Assembly: GCF_001411805.1 (NCBI RefSeq)
Contig: NZ_CP007212.1
Location: 1,364,001 to 1,428,000 of the forward strand
Reading direction: 5' to 3'
DNA length: 64,000 nt
Source: Burkholderia plantarii
GTDB taxonomy: Bacteria > Pseudomonadota > Gammaproteobacteria > Burkholderiales > Burkholderiaceae
Each line of letters begins with the position of its first letter. The first letter of the stretch is position 1. This document shows, one piece after another, positions 18,377 through 27,188 of the stretch. The position numbers were made by a program, and so were the translations under genes. The notes beneath the pieces were generated by a model. It had not been told where the DNA came from, made no database searches, and was given only the letters and a program-made list of their open reading frames with translations.

Positions 18377-19314
18377 CGATCGCGCTGCTGTGCTCCGGGC
18401 AGGGGCAGCAAGGGCCCGACATGTTCGAACTGCTCGGCGAGGGCGGCATGCCGGCCTCGCTCGAACCGCTGTTCGCGCAGGCGGCCGGCTGGTTCGGCGC
18501 CGATCCGCGCGACTGGGTGCGCACGGCCGATGACGACGCGTTGCGCGGCAACGGCGCTGCGCAGCGGCTCTGTACGCTCCATGCACTTGGTGCCCATGCG
18601 CGGCTCGCGCCGCTGCTGCCGAGGCGGCGCTGCGTGGCCGGCTACAGCGTCGGGGAGATCGCCGCGTGGCATGTGGCCGGACGAATCGGCGCGAGCGACA
18701 CGCTCGACCTGATCGCCGCGCGCGCCGACGCGATGGACGCGGCCAGCACCGGCGACGAGGGCATGCTGTTCGTGCGCGGGCTGGGGCGCGCCGCCGTGGA
18801 GGCGCTTTGCGCCGGGCGCGACGCCGCGATCGCGATCGTCAATCCCGGCGATGCGTGGGTGCTGGCCGGCGCGGCCGACGCGCTGGCCGAACTGGCCGAC
18901 GCGGCGCACGCGCGGGGCGCCGCCCGCGTGGTGCCGGTGCCGGTGCGGATCGCCTCGCATACGCGCCGGCTGGCCTCGGCGGTGCCGGTGTTCCGCGCCG
19001 CGCTCGGCGCCGTGAGCCTGAGCCGCGGCGCGGCGGGCACGCGGCTCGTCAGCGGCATCGACGGCGCGGTTGTGATCGATGACGGCAGCGGCCTCGACAA
19101 GCTCGCGCGGCAGATTGCCGAGCCCGTCGATTGGGCGGCCTGCCTCGCCGCCTGCGTGGAGGCCGGCGCGAGCGCGTTCGTCGAACTCGGGCCGGGGCGC
19201 GCGCTGGCCGAGATGGCGTCCGGCGCGTATCCGTCGATTCCCGCGCGCAGCCTCGCCGATTTTCGCTCGTGGGACGGCGTGCGGGCGTGGCTGGAGCGGG
19301 TGACCGGCGCCTGA
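18373..19314 (+). CDS. mdcH: Malonate decarboxylase epsilon subunit (malonyl-CoA:ACP transacylase)
   Basis: A 313-residue acyltransferase of the FabD fold that loads malonyl onto apo-ready MdcC to start the catalytic cycle. LLCSGQGQQGPDMFELLGEG is the N-terminal signature. The nucleophile serine is in VAGYSVGEIAAWHVAGR (GxSxG) and the His in VPVPVRIASHTRRL. FVELGPGRALAEM is near the end. It is the last gene of the unit. No malonate carrier gene (mdcF or mdcLM) follows. Confidence 0.93.
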   Translation: MTIALLCSGQGQQGPDMFELLGEGGMPASLEPLFAQAAGWFGADPRDWVRTADDDALRGNGAAQRLCTLHALGAHARLAPLLPRRRCVAGYSVGEIAAWHVAGRIGASDTLDLIAARADAMDAASTGDEGMLFVRGLGRAAVEALCAGRDAAIAIVNPGDAWVLAGAADALAELADAAHARGAARVVPVPVRIASHTRRLASAVPVFRAALGAVSLSRGAAGTRLVSGIDGAVVIDDGSGLDKLARQIAEPVDWAACLAACVEAGASAFVELGPGRALAEMASGAYPSIPARSLADFRSWDGVRAWLERVTGA

Positions 19315-19489
19315 CCGGTCGGCCCGGCGCGGGCGTCGATCCGGTCGCTCGCCACTTCGCGGTACCTGCCGGCGCCGCCGCTGCACACCACGGGATCACA
19401 ACACCGCCGAAGCCAACGCTTCGCCGGCCCGTTTTGTCGAGTGGCGCGCGCGGGTTCGTCGTCGCGGCGCCACGCTCGGTGCAAACCGC

Positions 19490-19517
19490 TTGCGGCCCGA
19501 TCCGGCGTGACTACAAT
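19490..19517 (+). promoter_or_regulatory. Sigma-70-type promoter close to the PLD-like gene
   Basis: TTGCGG (19490-19495) and TACAAT (19512-19517) are 16 bp apart. Transcription would begin about 19524, only 2-4 bases before the ATG at 19527, suggesting a nearly leaderless mRNA. Confidence 0.5.
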
Positions 19518-19526
19518 ACGCGCCCG

Positions 19527-20081
19527 ATGAAACCGCATGCCTGCCTCGTCGCGCTCGTCGTCGCGATCCTCGCCCTCGCTTCCCCCGGTGTTCTCGCGCT
19601 GCCGGCGCCGTTCGTCGGCACCGCCACGAGCACTTATTTCGCGGCCGACGTCGCGCCCGCCGATCCCGCCGTCGAACTCGTGCGCACCGCGCGTCAGCGC
19701 GTGCTGGTGGCCGGCTACGATTCAGTGCCGCCGGCGCTGGCGGCAGCGCTGCGCGACGCCTGCTCGCGCGGCGTGGCGGTGCGCGTCGTGCTCGACCGTT
19801 CGGGGCGCCAGATGCGCATGCGCTACAGCGGCACAGCATTCCTCGCGGAGGCGGGCATCGGTTTTGCGTCCACGAGCCGGCCCGGTTTGATGCGCCAGCC
19901 GTTCGTGGTCGTCGACGACGCGGTCGCGATCGGCGCGCCGGCCGGGTTGACCGGCAACGCGGACGCAGCGCGTGCCGGCGGCCCGATGCGCGGGCTGAAC
20001 GTGTTTCGCGGCGTGCCGCAGTTTGCGCAGACCTATACGCATGCGTTCTGGCGCCTCTATCGCCTGGCCGGCGGCCGATGA
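19527..20081 (+). CDS. Exported phospholipase D-like protein with degenerate HKD motif
   Basis: A 184-residue protein with a Sec signal peptide (ALASPGVLA, residues 16-24). The mature part resembles the small single-domain PLD/Nuc family: VELVRTARQRVLVAGYDSVP, then AAALRDACSRGVAVRVVLDR, then LMRQPFVVVDDAVAIGAPAG. In the last block the catalytic HxK(x4)D is changed: His to Arg123, Lys to Pro125, with only Asp130 kept. It is therefore probably inactive as a phosphodiesterase. No ribosome site is visible before the ATG, but a promoter lies right upstream. The location is periplasmic or secreted. Function is unknown. Confidence 0.65.
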   Translation: MKPHACLVALVVAILALASPGVLALPAPFVGTATSTYFAADVAPADPAVELVRTARQRVLVAGYDSVPPALAAALRDACSRGVAVRVVLDRSGRQMRMRYSGTAFLAEAGIGFASTSRPGLMRQPFVVVDDAVAIGAPAGLTGNADAARAGGPMRGLNVFRGVPQFAQTYTHAFWRLYRLAGGR

Positions 20082-20388
20082 GCGGAGCCGCCGAGCCGCA
20101 CCGACGAACCTGAAATCGAGCCGGGCCGCGGAATTCCGGGCGACCGCGCCGACGGCGATCCGGACGGCTCGACGCGCTGGTTGCGCGTGGCCTGTGGATT
20201 TGGCGATACCGCTGTCATCCGGCCGTCACGCCGCTCTGGCCCCATACGTGCCGAACCGGCCTTGCCAAGGCACCGCGGCGCGCCCTCGCGGCGAGCCCGA
20301 CAGCCTGCCGACCGCGGCCCGGCGCAGGCGGTGCCGGTGGCGCAGCGCCTGATTCGCTTGCACAATAGCCGCTCCCACGACGAGGCAG
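20082..20388. other. Intergenic region before the alpha/beta hydrolase
   Basis: About 307 bp. A CACAAT hexamer (20361-20366) preceded by G+C-rich sequence may serve as a -10 for the hydrolase. No other feature was recognised. Confidence 0.35.
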
Positions 20389-21237
20389 ATGATGGCGACC
20401 ACGGTCGAGACTCTCCAGTTCGCGGCTCGCGACGGAAGACCGTTGATGGGCTCGCTCCACATTCCCGGCAGATCGAACGGACGCGCGGTGCTGCTGAGCG
20501 GCGCGCTCGGCGTGCCGCGCGCGCGTTACGACGGCTACGCGCGGTTCCTCGCCGAGGCCGGCTTCCCGGTCCTGACTTTCGACTATCGCGGCATCGGCGG
20601 CTCGCGCGCACCGGGCGACCGGCCCGAGCGCGCGACGCTGCGGCAGTGGGGCGAGGCGGATCTGCCGGCCGCGCTCGATTGCCTCGTTTCGCGCACGCCC
20701 GGCGCGCGCTACTTCGCGATCGGCCACGGCGCGGGCGGCCGGCTGCTCGGCGGCGCGCCGAATCTGGCGCAGCTGGAGGGTATCGTCACGATCGCGACCG
20801 GCACCGGCCGCTGGGCCGATGCGCGCGGCGCGGCGCGCATCGTGCTCGCGCTGCTCGCCTACGGCGTGCTGCCGCTCGCGGGCCGTTTCACCTCGCGCGT
20901 GCCGGGGCGTCTCGTCGGCGCCGGCGCCGAGGTGCCGGCCGGCGTCGCGCTCGACTGGGCGCGCGGCTGCCGGCACGCGGCGGCCGGCAACGACGCGGCG
21001 GGGCGCGCCGGCTTCGAGACCTATCGCGGCCCGCTGCTCGCCTACGCGGTCGAGGACGATCCGTTCTCGCCGCGCGCCGCCGTCGCGGCGCTGCATCGCC
21101 GCTTCACGGGCGCTCGTGTCGAGCTGCGTGAGATCGCACCACACGCGGGCCAGCGGCCGATCGGCCGCGACGGCTATTTCCGCGACGACAACCGCGCGCT
21201 CTGGCCATCAGCCGTGGCGTGGCTCATCGCGGCCTGA
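20389..21237 (+). CDS. Alpha/beta-fold hydrolase-like protein lacking the nucleophile serine
   Basis: A 282-residue cytosolic alpha/beta hydrolase of the COG4757 type. The fold is supported by VLTFDYRGIGGSRAPG (strand 4 region), YFAIGHGAGGRLLGG (nucleophile elbow), AVEDDPFSP (acid) and a late histidine region (IAPHAGQRPIGRDGYFR). The elbow reads G-H-G-A-G-G where relatives have G-H-S-x-G-G, so residue 114 is Gly (GGC) and the catalytic Ser is missing. One A-to-G change in AGC would explain it. It may be a non-enzymatic member or a recent loss. The start has an in-frame doublet ATG ATG. Confidence 0.75.
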   Translation: MMATTVETLQFAARDGRPLMGSLHIPGRSNGRAVLLSGALGVPRARYDGYARFLAEAGFPVLTFDYRGIGGSRAPGDRPERATLRQWGEADLPAALDCLVSRTPGARYFAIGHGAGGRLLGGAPNLAQLEGIVTIATGTGRWADARGAARIVLALLAYGVLPLAGRFTSRVPGRLVGAGAEVPAGVALDWARGCRHAAAGNDAAGRAGFETYRGPLLAYAVEDDPFSPRAAVAALHRRFTGARVELREIAPHAGQRPIGRDGYFRDDNRALWPSAVAWLIAA

Positions 21238-21324
21238 GCACGCGACAGTTCCCGGCGGCCGGTCTCATACGCCGGTGCAACGCTGTTACATTGACCGATC
21301 CCCGTTGACAGGAGAAAGATTCAG

Positions 21325-21954
21325 ATGAAGCTGATCGGAATGCTGGATTCGCCCTACGTACGCCGCGCCGCGGTGTCGGCCAAGCTGCTCGGCTTCTCGT
21401 TCGAGCACGAGCCGCTGTCGGTGTTTCGTCATTTCGACGCGTTCAAGGCGGTGAACCCGGTCGTGAAGGCGCCGACGCTGCTGACCGACGACGGCACCAT
21501 GGTGCTCGACTCGTCGCTGATCGTCGATTACCTCGATCACCTGGTCGAGCCGGAGCGGCGCCTGCTGCCGGTCGATGCCGCCGGGCGGCTGCGTTCGCTG
21601 GAACTGATCGGGCTCGCGCTGGCGGCGGCCGAGAAGACGGTGCAGATCGTCTACGAATACGGCCTGCGTCCCGACGACAAGCAGCACCAGCCGTGGCTCG
21701 AGCGGATTCTCGGGCAGCTCGACGGCGCCTATGGCGCGCTCGAGGCGCGCATCCTCGGCACCACCGGCTGGCTGCTCGGCGAGCGGATCACCCAGGCCGA
21801 TGTCACGACGGCCGTGGTCTGGCGCTTCACGCAATACGTGCGCGGCGACCATCCGATCCTGGATGGCGTCGACGCGGCACGCTATCCGACCATCGCGGCG
21901 CTGTCCGAACGCGCCGAGGCGCTGCCGGAGTTCGCCGGCACGCCGCTCGACTGA
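21325..21954 (+). CDS. Glutathione S-transferase family protein
   Basis: A 209-residue cytosolic protein. The N-terminal thioredoxin-like domain is MKLIGMLDSPYVRRAAVSAK; the SPYVRR turn is the catalytic Ser/Tyr region. The cis-Pro segment is VKAPTLLTDDG and the gamma-glutamyl binding motif is VLDSSLIVDYLDH. The C-terminal all-helical domain has TTGWLLGERITQADVTTAVV, the N-capping box of GSTs. An AGGAG ribosome site is well placed. It conjugates glutathione to electrophiles or acts as a peroxidase; the substrate is not predictable. Confidence 0.9.
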   Translation: MKLIGMLDSPYVRRAAVSAKLLGFSFEHEPLSVFRHFDAFKAVNPVVKAPTLLTDDGTMVLDSSLIVDYLDHLVEPERRLLPVDAAGRLRSLELIGLALAAAEKTVQIVYEYGLRPDDKQHQPWLERILGQLDGAYGALEARILGTTGWLLGERITQADVTTAVVWRFTQYVRGDHPILDGVDAARYPTIAALSERAEALPEFAGTPLD

Positions 21955-22139
21955 CGCGCTGGCGGGCCGCGCCGCCACGGAAGCGGTGCGGACCACCCGA
22001 GCCGGGCGGATGCCCGGCGACCGCAGCGGCGATTGTTCAGGCGGGCCAACAAGTGACTTCGGCGTTTGCGCATTTATCGACGACAGGGCAATCCGTAGAA
22101 TCCACTACGTCGAATCGTTGCCTGCCGCCGGAGCCCGCC

Positions 22140-22352
22140 ATGAGAACCCTGATCGAAAACCGCCTGTATCACCCGTCCGTCGTGCTGCCGATGGTCTCGC
22201 TGATGCAACTGATGGTGACGCTCGACTTCAATCTCGGGCAGGTCGGTTTCGTGGTGGCGGGGCGCGGCGTGCGCACGATGGTCGAGCGCTCGCGCTCGTT
22301 CGTCAGCTGCCTCGCCTGCCGGCAGGCCTGCCGCGGCTGCACCCTGCATTGA
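22140..22352 (+). CDS. Possible small protein with Cys-rich C-terminus
   Basis: An ATG-initiated 70-residue frame. It has a hydrophobic middle (SVVLPMVSLMQLMVTLDFNL) and an end with four cysteines in 14 residues (CLACRQACRGC). A strong Rho-independent terminator follows 60 bp after the stop, which is what suggests the region is transcribed. I recognise no family and there is no strong ribosome site (CCGGAGCCCGCC is partial). It could equally be a chance frame in a transcribed leader or small RNA. Confidence 0.4.
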   Translation: MRTLIENRLYHPSVVLPMVSLMQLMVTLDFNLGQVGFVVAGRGVRTMVERSRSFVSCLACRQACRGCTLH

Positions 22353-22412
22353 GCGCCGCGCAGTACCGCGCCGGCGGATCGACCGCCGGCGTGTCCCGGA
22401 CCGATCGACACG

Positions 22413-22445
22413 ACACCCCCGCCTGCGCGGGGGTGTTCGTTTTTA
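22413..22445 (+). terminator. Strong Rho-independent terminator
   Basis: A 10-bp perfect stem (ACACCCCCGC / GCGGGGGTGT) with a CTGC loop, followed by TTCGTTTTT. It ends the plus-strand unit before the convergent proP-like gene. Confidence 0.9.
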
Positions 22446-22480
22446 GGGCGGGAGGCTGCCGCGGCGGCGCGGCGCTCGAT

Positions 22481-22519
22481 AAAAAACACCGCGCCGACCA
22501 GGAACGGCCGGCGCGGTGT
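22481..22519 (-). terminator. Rho-independent terminator of the ProP-type symporter gene
   Basis: On the reverse strand an 11-bp stem (ACACCGCGCCG with CGGCGCGGTGT) is followed by six T residues, about 36 bp past the stop codon. Confidence 0.88.
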
Positions 22520-22554
22520 CATGAAGCGGCGCGACGGGATGGGGCAGCCGCGGC

Positions 22555-24039
22555 TTACGCCCGCGCGGCCGACACGTTCGGATAGTTGTTGGGGCTGTCG
22601 TCGTTCGAGGCCTGCTCACGCAGCTCGCGCACCAGCGCATGCGCTTCGCGGCGCGAGGCGACGGCGGGCGGCGAGCCCTCCAGCGGCTGGCGTGCCGTTT
22701 CGCGCAGCGTGAGCACCGACACCGCGCCGATCACGGCGGCCGCCATCAGGTAATAGGCGGGCATCATCAGGTTGCCGGTACGATCGACCAGCCACGCCGT
22801 GACGAGCGGCGTCGTGCCGCCGAACAGCGACACCGAGATGTTGAAGCCGATCGCGAGCGCGCCGTAGCGGATCTCGGTCGGAAACAGCGCCGGCAGCGCC
22901 GACGGCATCACGCCGCAGAAGCACGACAGCAGCACGCCGAGGATCATCAGGCCGCCGAACACCGGCAGCATCTCGCCCGTGCGGATCAGCATCAGCGCCG
23001 GGATCGACAGCGCGATCAGGCCGATACAGCCGGCCAGCATCACCGGCTTGCGGCCGACCGCGTCGGACAGGCGGCCGGCGGCCAGCGTCATCGGCATCAT
23101 CAGCACCATCACGAGCAGCACCAGCAGCAGGCCGTGCGTCTCGTTGAAATGCAGCGTCGACGACAGATAGCTCGGCAGGTACGACAGCGCCATGTAGTCG
23201 GTCACGTTGAAGATCAGCACGAGGCCCACGCAGAGCAGCATCGCGCGCCAGTGGCGGCCGAGCGTCTCGGTGAACTTGATCTTCGGCAGCGACTTGTCCT
23301 GCGCCTCGCGCAATTCGGCCTGACGCTTGAAAGCCGGCGTTTCCTCGAGCTTCATCCGGATGTAGAGCCCGATCAGGCCGAGCGGGCCGGCCACCAGGAA
23401 GGGCACGCGCCAGCCCCACGACAGCAGCGCGTCGTGCGGCAGCAGCGCCGCCAGCACCGCAACCGTGCCGGCGCCGAGCACGTAGCCGATCAGCGTGCCG
23501 AACTCGAGGAAGCTGCCCATGAAGCCGCGGCGCTTGTCGGTCGAGAATTCGGCGATGAAGGTGGCCGCGCCGCCGTACTCGCCGCCCGTCGAGAAGCCCT
23601 GCACGAGGCGGGCGACCAGCAGCAGCACCGGCGCGAGGATGCCGATCGAGTGATAGCTCGGGATCAGGCCGATCGAGAAGGTGCCGAGCGCCATCATGAT
23701 CATGGTCATGGCGAGCACGCGCTGACGGCCGATGCGGTCGCCGAGCGGGCCGAACACCATGCCGCCGAGCGGGCGCACCAGGAACGCCGCCGCGAACGTG
23801 CCGAAGGTGGCGAGCAGCTGCGCGGACGGATTGCTGGACGGGAAGAACACTTGGCCGAGCGTGACGGCGATGTAGCTGTAGACGCCGAAGTCGAACCATT
23901 CCATGGCATTGCCGATGGCCATCGCGCGGACCGCGCGCTTGAGCAGGCTTTGATCGACGACGGTGATGTCGCTGACGGTGACGGGGGCGTCGGTGGACGA
24001 CGCGCAAGCAGCGGCGGGGCTGACGTGTGAGGCGGTCAA
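22555..24039 (-). CDS. proP: MFS metabolite:H+ symporter, ProP-like osmoprotectant transporter
   Basis: A 494-residue inner-membrane symporter of the MHS family (proline/glycine betaine uptake in E. coli ProP, 500 residues). Motifs are AIGNAMEWFDFGVYSYIAVT, RPLGGMVFGPLGDRIGRQRV, VQGFSTGGEYGGAATFIAE and FGTLIGYVLGAG. I place the start at the TTG at 24039 because AAAGGAG lies 8 bases upstream. An in-frame ATG at 24210 has no such site and adds a low-quality extension. E. coli ProP has a C-terminal coiled coil; here the end is a short Arg/Glu-rich helix (VASRREAHALVRELREQASN) that could play that role. Substrate inferred. Confidence 0.88.
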   Translation of the reverse strand: MTASHVSPAAACASSTDAPVTVSDITVVDQSLLKRAVRAMAIGNAMEWFDFGVYSYIAVTLGQVFFPSSNPSAQLLATFGTFAAAFLVRPLGGMVFGPLGDRIGRQRVLAMTMIMMALGTFSIGLIPSYHSIGILAPVLLLVARLVQGFSTGGEYGGAATFIAEFSTDKRRGFMGSFLEFGTLIGYVLGAGTVAVLAALLPHDALLSWGWRVPFLVAGPLGLIGLYIRMKLEETPAFKRQAELREAQDKSLPKIKFTETLGRHWRAMLLCVGLVLIFNVTDYMALSYLPSYLSSTLHFNETHGLLLVLLVMVLMMPMTLAAGRLSDAVGRKPVMLAGCIGLIALSIPALMLIRTGEMLPVFGGLMILGVLLSCFCGVMPSALPALFPTEIRYGALAIGFNISVSLFGGTTPLVTAWLVDRTGNLMMPAYYLMAAAVIGAVSVLTLRETARQPLEGSPPAVASRREAHALVRELREQASNDDSPNNYPNVSAARA

Positions 24040-24622
24040 GATTTGGGCTCCTTTGACAGCGGACGAAGCACGGGCCTGGCGGCACGCGTTTCGCCACGGT
24101 TTGCCGGGGAGCGCAGCGGCGTGGCGGCACGGAACGTCGGCGCACGGTGACGCCGGTCGGAAAGGGGGCCGCGTGCGGCGCGCCATTGGCCGCCGCGTCG
24201 ATGCGCTCATGAGATTGCCGCCGGGCTGGCCTGACTAGGGGGACCGACGGCGACCGGTGCGCGGCATGGCGCCTGCGTGACCGGTGACGAAACCCTGTGA
24301 AGGGCGTTGAAACGAAGCGGACGCGCCGAAACGGGACGCCCTGCCTGTGATCGATATTTCGTGCGACGAAGCGATGGCGGAAACCGCGGACGCTCGTAGC
24401 GACAACCTAAATGAACGAAATAGATAATGAAAGAGTCGCTATGATAGCACGATGACAGAAGTTCGTGCAAATTGCCTGCCAAGCCCCGCCCGGCGGGGCT
24501 CCACCGCGAGATCATCGCGGGCCGGCGGATTGCGGGCAAGCCTGCTTCGCAGGCGGCATTCCCGCTGGCGCCGGCTTGCTACCCGGTTCCCGTCCGATTC
24601 ACGATTACCGTTTTCGCTTCCC
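24040..24622. other. Divergent promoter region between the proP-like gene and the ynfA-type gene
   Basis: A 583-bp gap. The 24385-24450 stretch is the most A+T-rich part of the neighbourhood and holds TATGAT (24434-24439) on the plus strand, likely the core promoter area for one or both genes. The rest is G+C-rich with no feature I can support. Confidence 0.4.
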
Positions 24623-24955
24623 ATGCCCGACCTGATCAGGATCGCCGGATTGTTCGTTCTGACCGCACTGGCCGAACTCGTCGGCTGCTATCTGCCCTGG
24701 CTGGTGCTCAAGGGCGGGCGCAGCGCCTGGCTGCTGGTGCCGGCCGCCGTCTCGCTCGCGCTGTTCGCCTGGCTGCTGACGCTGCATCCGAGCGCGGCCG
24801 GCCGCACCTACGCGGCCTATGGCGGCGTCTATATCGCGGTGGCGCTGGTCTGGCTGCGCGTGGTGGACGGGATCGCGCTGTCGCGCTGGGATTGGGCCGG
24901 CGCAATGCTGGCGCTGGCCGGGATGGCCGTGATCGCGCTGCAGCCGCGCGGCTGA
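24623..24955 (+). CDS. YnfA/UPF0060 family small membrane protein
   Basis: A 110-residue inner-membrane protein with four predicted helices: [39 protein letters not shown], the [20 protein letters not shown] region with the family signature, and [18 protein letters not shown]. The family resembles small multidrug resistance transporters, and YnfA of Shigella exports antiseptics. Substrate unknown. The start at 24623 is chosen because it precedes the first helix. It converges with dnaQ. Confidence 0.9.
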   Translation: MPDLIRIAGLFVLTALAELVGCYLPWLVLKGGRSAWLLVPAAVSLALFAWLLTLHPSAAGRTYAAYGGVYIAVALVWLRVVDGIALSRWDWAGAMLALAGMAVIALQPRG

Positions 24956-25045
24956 GCAAGGAGAGAGGGGCCCCGCGCCGGAGCGGCCGCGGGGCAAAAG
25001 CCGGGCAAAGCCGGGCAGGCGGCGCCCGCGAGGCCGCCGGCCCGC

Positions 25046-25768
25046 TCAGGCGGCCGGCGCCGTTTCCTGGCGCCAGACGCAGGCGCCCTTGACCGACTTG
25101 TCGAGATCGTCGAGCTGCGCCTGATGCGCGGCCAGCTCCTGCTCGCTCGCCGCGAGCACCGGCAGGTCGAGCGACGCAAACGACACGCGCGAGCCGCCCG
25201 CCTCGCCGCCGTGGCCGGCGCTGTCGCCGAGCATGTCGATCACGAGGCTTTCCTGGCCGCGCGTCATCGCCAGATAGACCTCGGCGAGCAGTTCCGAGTC
25301 GAGCAGCGCGCCGTGCAGCGTGCGGTGCGCGTTGCTGATGCCGAACCGGTCGCACAGCGCGTCGAGCGAGTTGCGCTTGCCGGGGAACATCGACTTGGCC
25401 TGCACCAGCGTGTCGATCACGCCGTCGCAGTGCTCGAGCAGCGGCGGCATGCCGAGCCGCTCGAATTCGGCGTCGATGAAGCCGATGTCGAACGGCGCGT
25501 TGTGGATGATCAGCTCGCCGCCGCGCACGAAATCGCGCAGCGCCTCGGCGATCTCGGCGAACTTGGGCTTGTCGCTGAGGAACGCGGTGGTGAGGCCGTG
25601 GACGGCGAGCGCGCCCGGATCACTGTCGCGCTCGGGATTCACGTAGAAGTGGAGATTGTTGCCGGTCAGCCGGCGGTTCAGCATTTCGACGCAGCCGATT
25701 TCGATGATGCGGTCGCCGTTGCGGGCGTTGAGGCCGGTGGTTTCGGTATCGAGGATGATCTGACGCAT
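25046..25768 (-). CDS. dnaQ: DNA polymerase III epsilon subunit (3'-5' exonuclease)
   Basis: The 240-residue proofreading subunit of the replicase. DEDD-family motifs are ILDTETTGLNARNGDRIIEI (Exo I), IIHNAPFDIGFIDAEFERLG (Exo II) and HGALLDSELLAEVYL (Exo III, HxAxxD). The C-terminal 60 residues would bind polymerase alpha (DnaE). It lies downstream of rnhA on the same strand, 143 bp away, the common dnaQ-rnhA neighbourhood in proteobacteria, though here in tandem instead of divergent. Confidence 0.95.
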   Translation of the reverse strand: MRQIILDTETTGLNARNGDRIIEIGCVEMLNRRLTGNNLHFYVNPERDSDPGALAVHGLTTAFLSDKPKFAEIAEALRDFVRGGELIIHNAPFDIGFIDAEFERLGMPPLLEHCDGVIDTLVQAKSMFPGKRNSLDALCDRFGISNAHRTLHGALLDSELLAEVYLAMTRGQESLVIDMLGDSAGHGGEAGGSRVSFASLDLPVLAASEQELAAHQAQLDDLDKSVKGACVWRQETAPAA

Positions 25769-25911
25769 GACGATTCTTCAAAAAGTGCCGGCGCGCGGGC
25801 CGGGCAGGGCGGCGCCGGGCGATTGACCCGGCGCGGCGCGACGCGCACGCGCGCCGCGTGGGGAGCTTTGGGAGCGCGGGCGGCGCGCGTGGCTTGCGGC
25901 GGGATGCCCGC

Positions 25912-26361
25912 TCATGCCCGCTGCGACAGCGATTCGACGCCGCGGTTGGCGAGCCCGTCGGCGCGCTCGTTCTCGGCGTGCCCGGCGTGGCCCTTGACCC
26001 AGCGCCATTCGATCTCGTGCTGGCCGACCAGCGCGTCGAGCTGCTTCCAGAGGTCGGCGTTCTTCACCGGCGTCTTCGCGGCGGTCACCCAGCCCTTTTT
26101 CTTCCAGCCGTGGATCCATTCGCTGATGCCTTTCTGCACGTACTGCGAATCGGTGTGGACGATCACGCGGCAAGGGCGCTTGAGCGCCTCGAGCGCCTTG
26201 ATCACGGCGAGCAGTTCCATCCGGTTGTTGGTGGTGCCGGGCTCGCCGCCGAACAGTTCCTTTTCCTGGTCGCCGAAGCGCAGCAGCGCTCCCCAGCCGC
26301 CCGGGCCGGGATTGCCCTTGCAGGCGCCGTCGGTGTAGATGTCGATCAGTTGCAACGTCAT
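25912..26361 (-). CDS. rnhA: Ribonuclease HI
   Basis: A 149-residue endonuclease that cuts RNA in RNA:DNA hybrids. The catalytic acids are Asp in [19 protein letters not shown], Glu in [16 protein letters not shown], Asp in [12 protein letters not shown], and the last Asp in the [11 protein letters not shown] region. [17 protein letters not shown] carries the flexible-loop His. Length is close to the 155 residues of E. coli RNase HI. Its ATG overlaps the TGA of the upstream methyltransferase (ATGA), so the two are coupled. Confidence 0.96.
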   Translation of the reverse strand: MTLQLIDIYTDGACKGNPGPGGWGALLRFGDQEKELFGGEPGTTNNRMELLAVIKALEALKRPCRVIVHTDSQYVQKGISEWIHGWKKKGWVTAAKTPVKNADLWKQLDALVGQHEIEWRWVKGHAGHAENERADGLANRGVESLSQRA

Positions 26362-27170
26362 GAGTGTTCTTGATGAGTGGTAGGAGTCGCGGCGGGCGCG
26401 AGGCCGGGCGCGCGAACGGGTTTCCGGACGCGGATCGGACCGACCAGCCGCATCTTGCGCACGCGCTTGACGGCGGTCACCATGTAGACCGCGCCGAAGA
26501 TCGGCCACCAGCGGTCGCCGGCGGCCTCCATGAAGGCGTAGCGCGTCATCCATTTGTCGGTGGCGAGCGGCGGCCGATAGCAGCCGAAGCGGCCGCGCTC
26601 GATGTCGAAGCCAAGCAGCTTCATCCAGTCCTTCAGGCGGATGAACGCGATCGGGTCGCGCGCGGCCGGCACGAACGGCCGGTTCGCGATGCGCCCGACC
26701 GACTGGCGCGCGCCCCACAGGCTCAACGAGTTGAAGCCGGTGATGACGAGCCGGCCCTCCGGCATCAGCACGCGTTCGGCCTCGCGCAGCAGGCGGTGCG
26801 GATCGGTGGTGAATTCGAGCGTGTGCGGCATCACGATCAGGTCCACGCTCTGCGATTCGAACGGCAGGTCGAGCAGGTCGCACCAGACGGTGCTGCGCCC
26901 GGCCGGGGCGTGGTGCGGGCCGGGCGGGTCGCCCGCCCACGGGTAGCGGAACGGCTCGCTCGCGCCGCTGGCGGGATCGAGCACGAGCCCGCGGCCCGGC
27001 ATGCGGTTCTCGCGCAGCGAATCGAGCTGGGGCAGGCCGAGCTGCAGGGCGTGGAAGCCGAACACGTCGGACACCACGCGGTCGAGCTGGGCCTGTTCCC
27101 ACTCGAGCACGTAGCGGCCGGGCGGCGAAGCGCTCCAGGCGGGCCAGTCTATAATCGGACGGTCTGACAT
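26358..27170 (-). CDS. SAM-dependent methyltransferase (class I, type 11-like)
   Basis: A 270-residue protein of the methyltransferase family commonly encoded between gloB and rnhA in betaproteobacteria. The usual motif I glycine-rich loop is not obvious. [20 protein letters not shown] is the motif II/III segment and [17 protein letters not shown] the post-motif strand, followed by a conserved tail ([20 protein letters not shown]). It is divergent from gloB with only an 18-bp gap between starts and overlaps rnhA by 4 bp. Substrate unknown. Confidence 0.85.
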   Translation of the reverse strand: MSDRPIIDWPAWSASPPGRYVLEWEQAQLDRVVSDVFGFHALQLGLPQLDSLRENRMPGRGLVLDPASGASEPFRYPWAGDPPGPHHAPAGRSTVWCDLLDLPFESQSVDLIVMPHTLEFTTDPHRLLREAERVLMPEGRLVITGFNSLSLWGARQSVGRIANRPFVPAARDPIAFIRLKDWMKLLGFDIERGRFGCYRPPLATDKWMTRYAFMEAAGDRWWPIFGAVYMVTAVKRVRKMRLVGPIRVRKPVRAPGLAPAATPTTHQEHS

Positions 27171-27188
27171 ATCGATGAGTGCGCGCCC

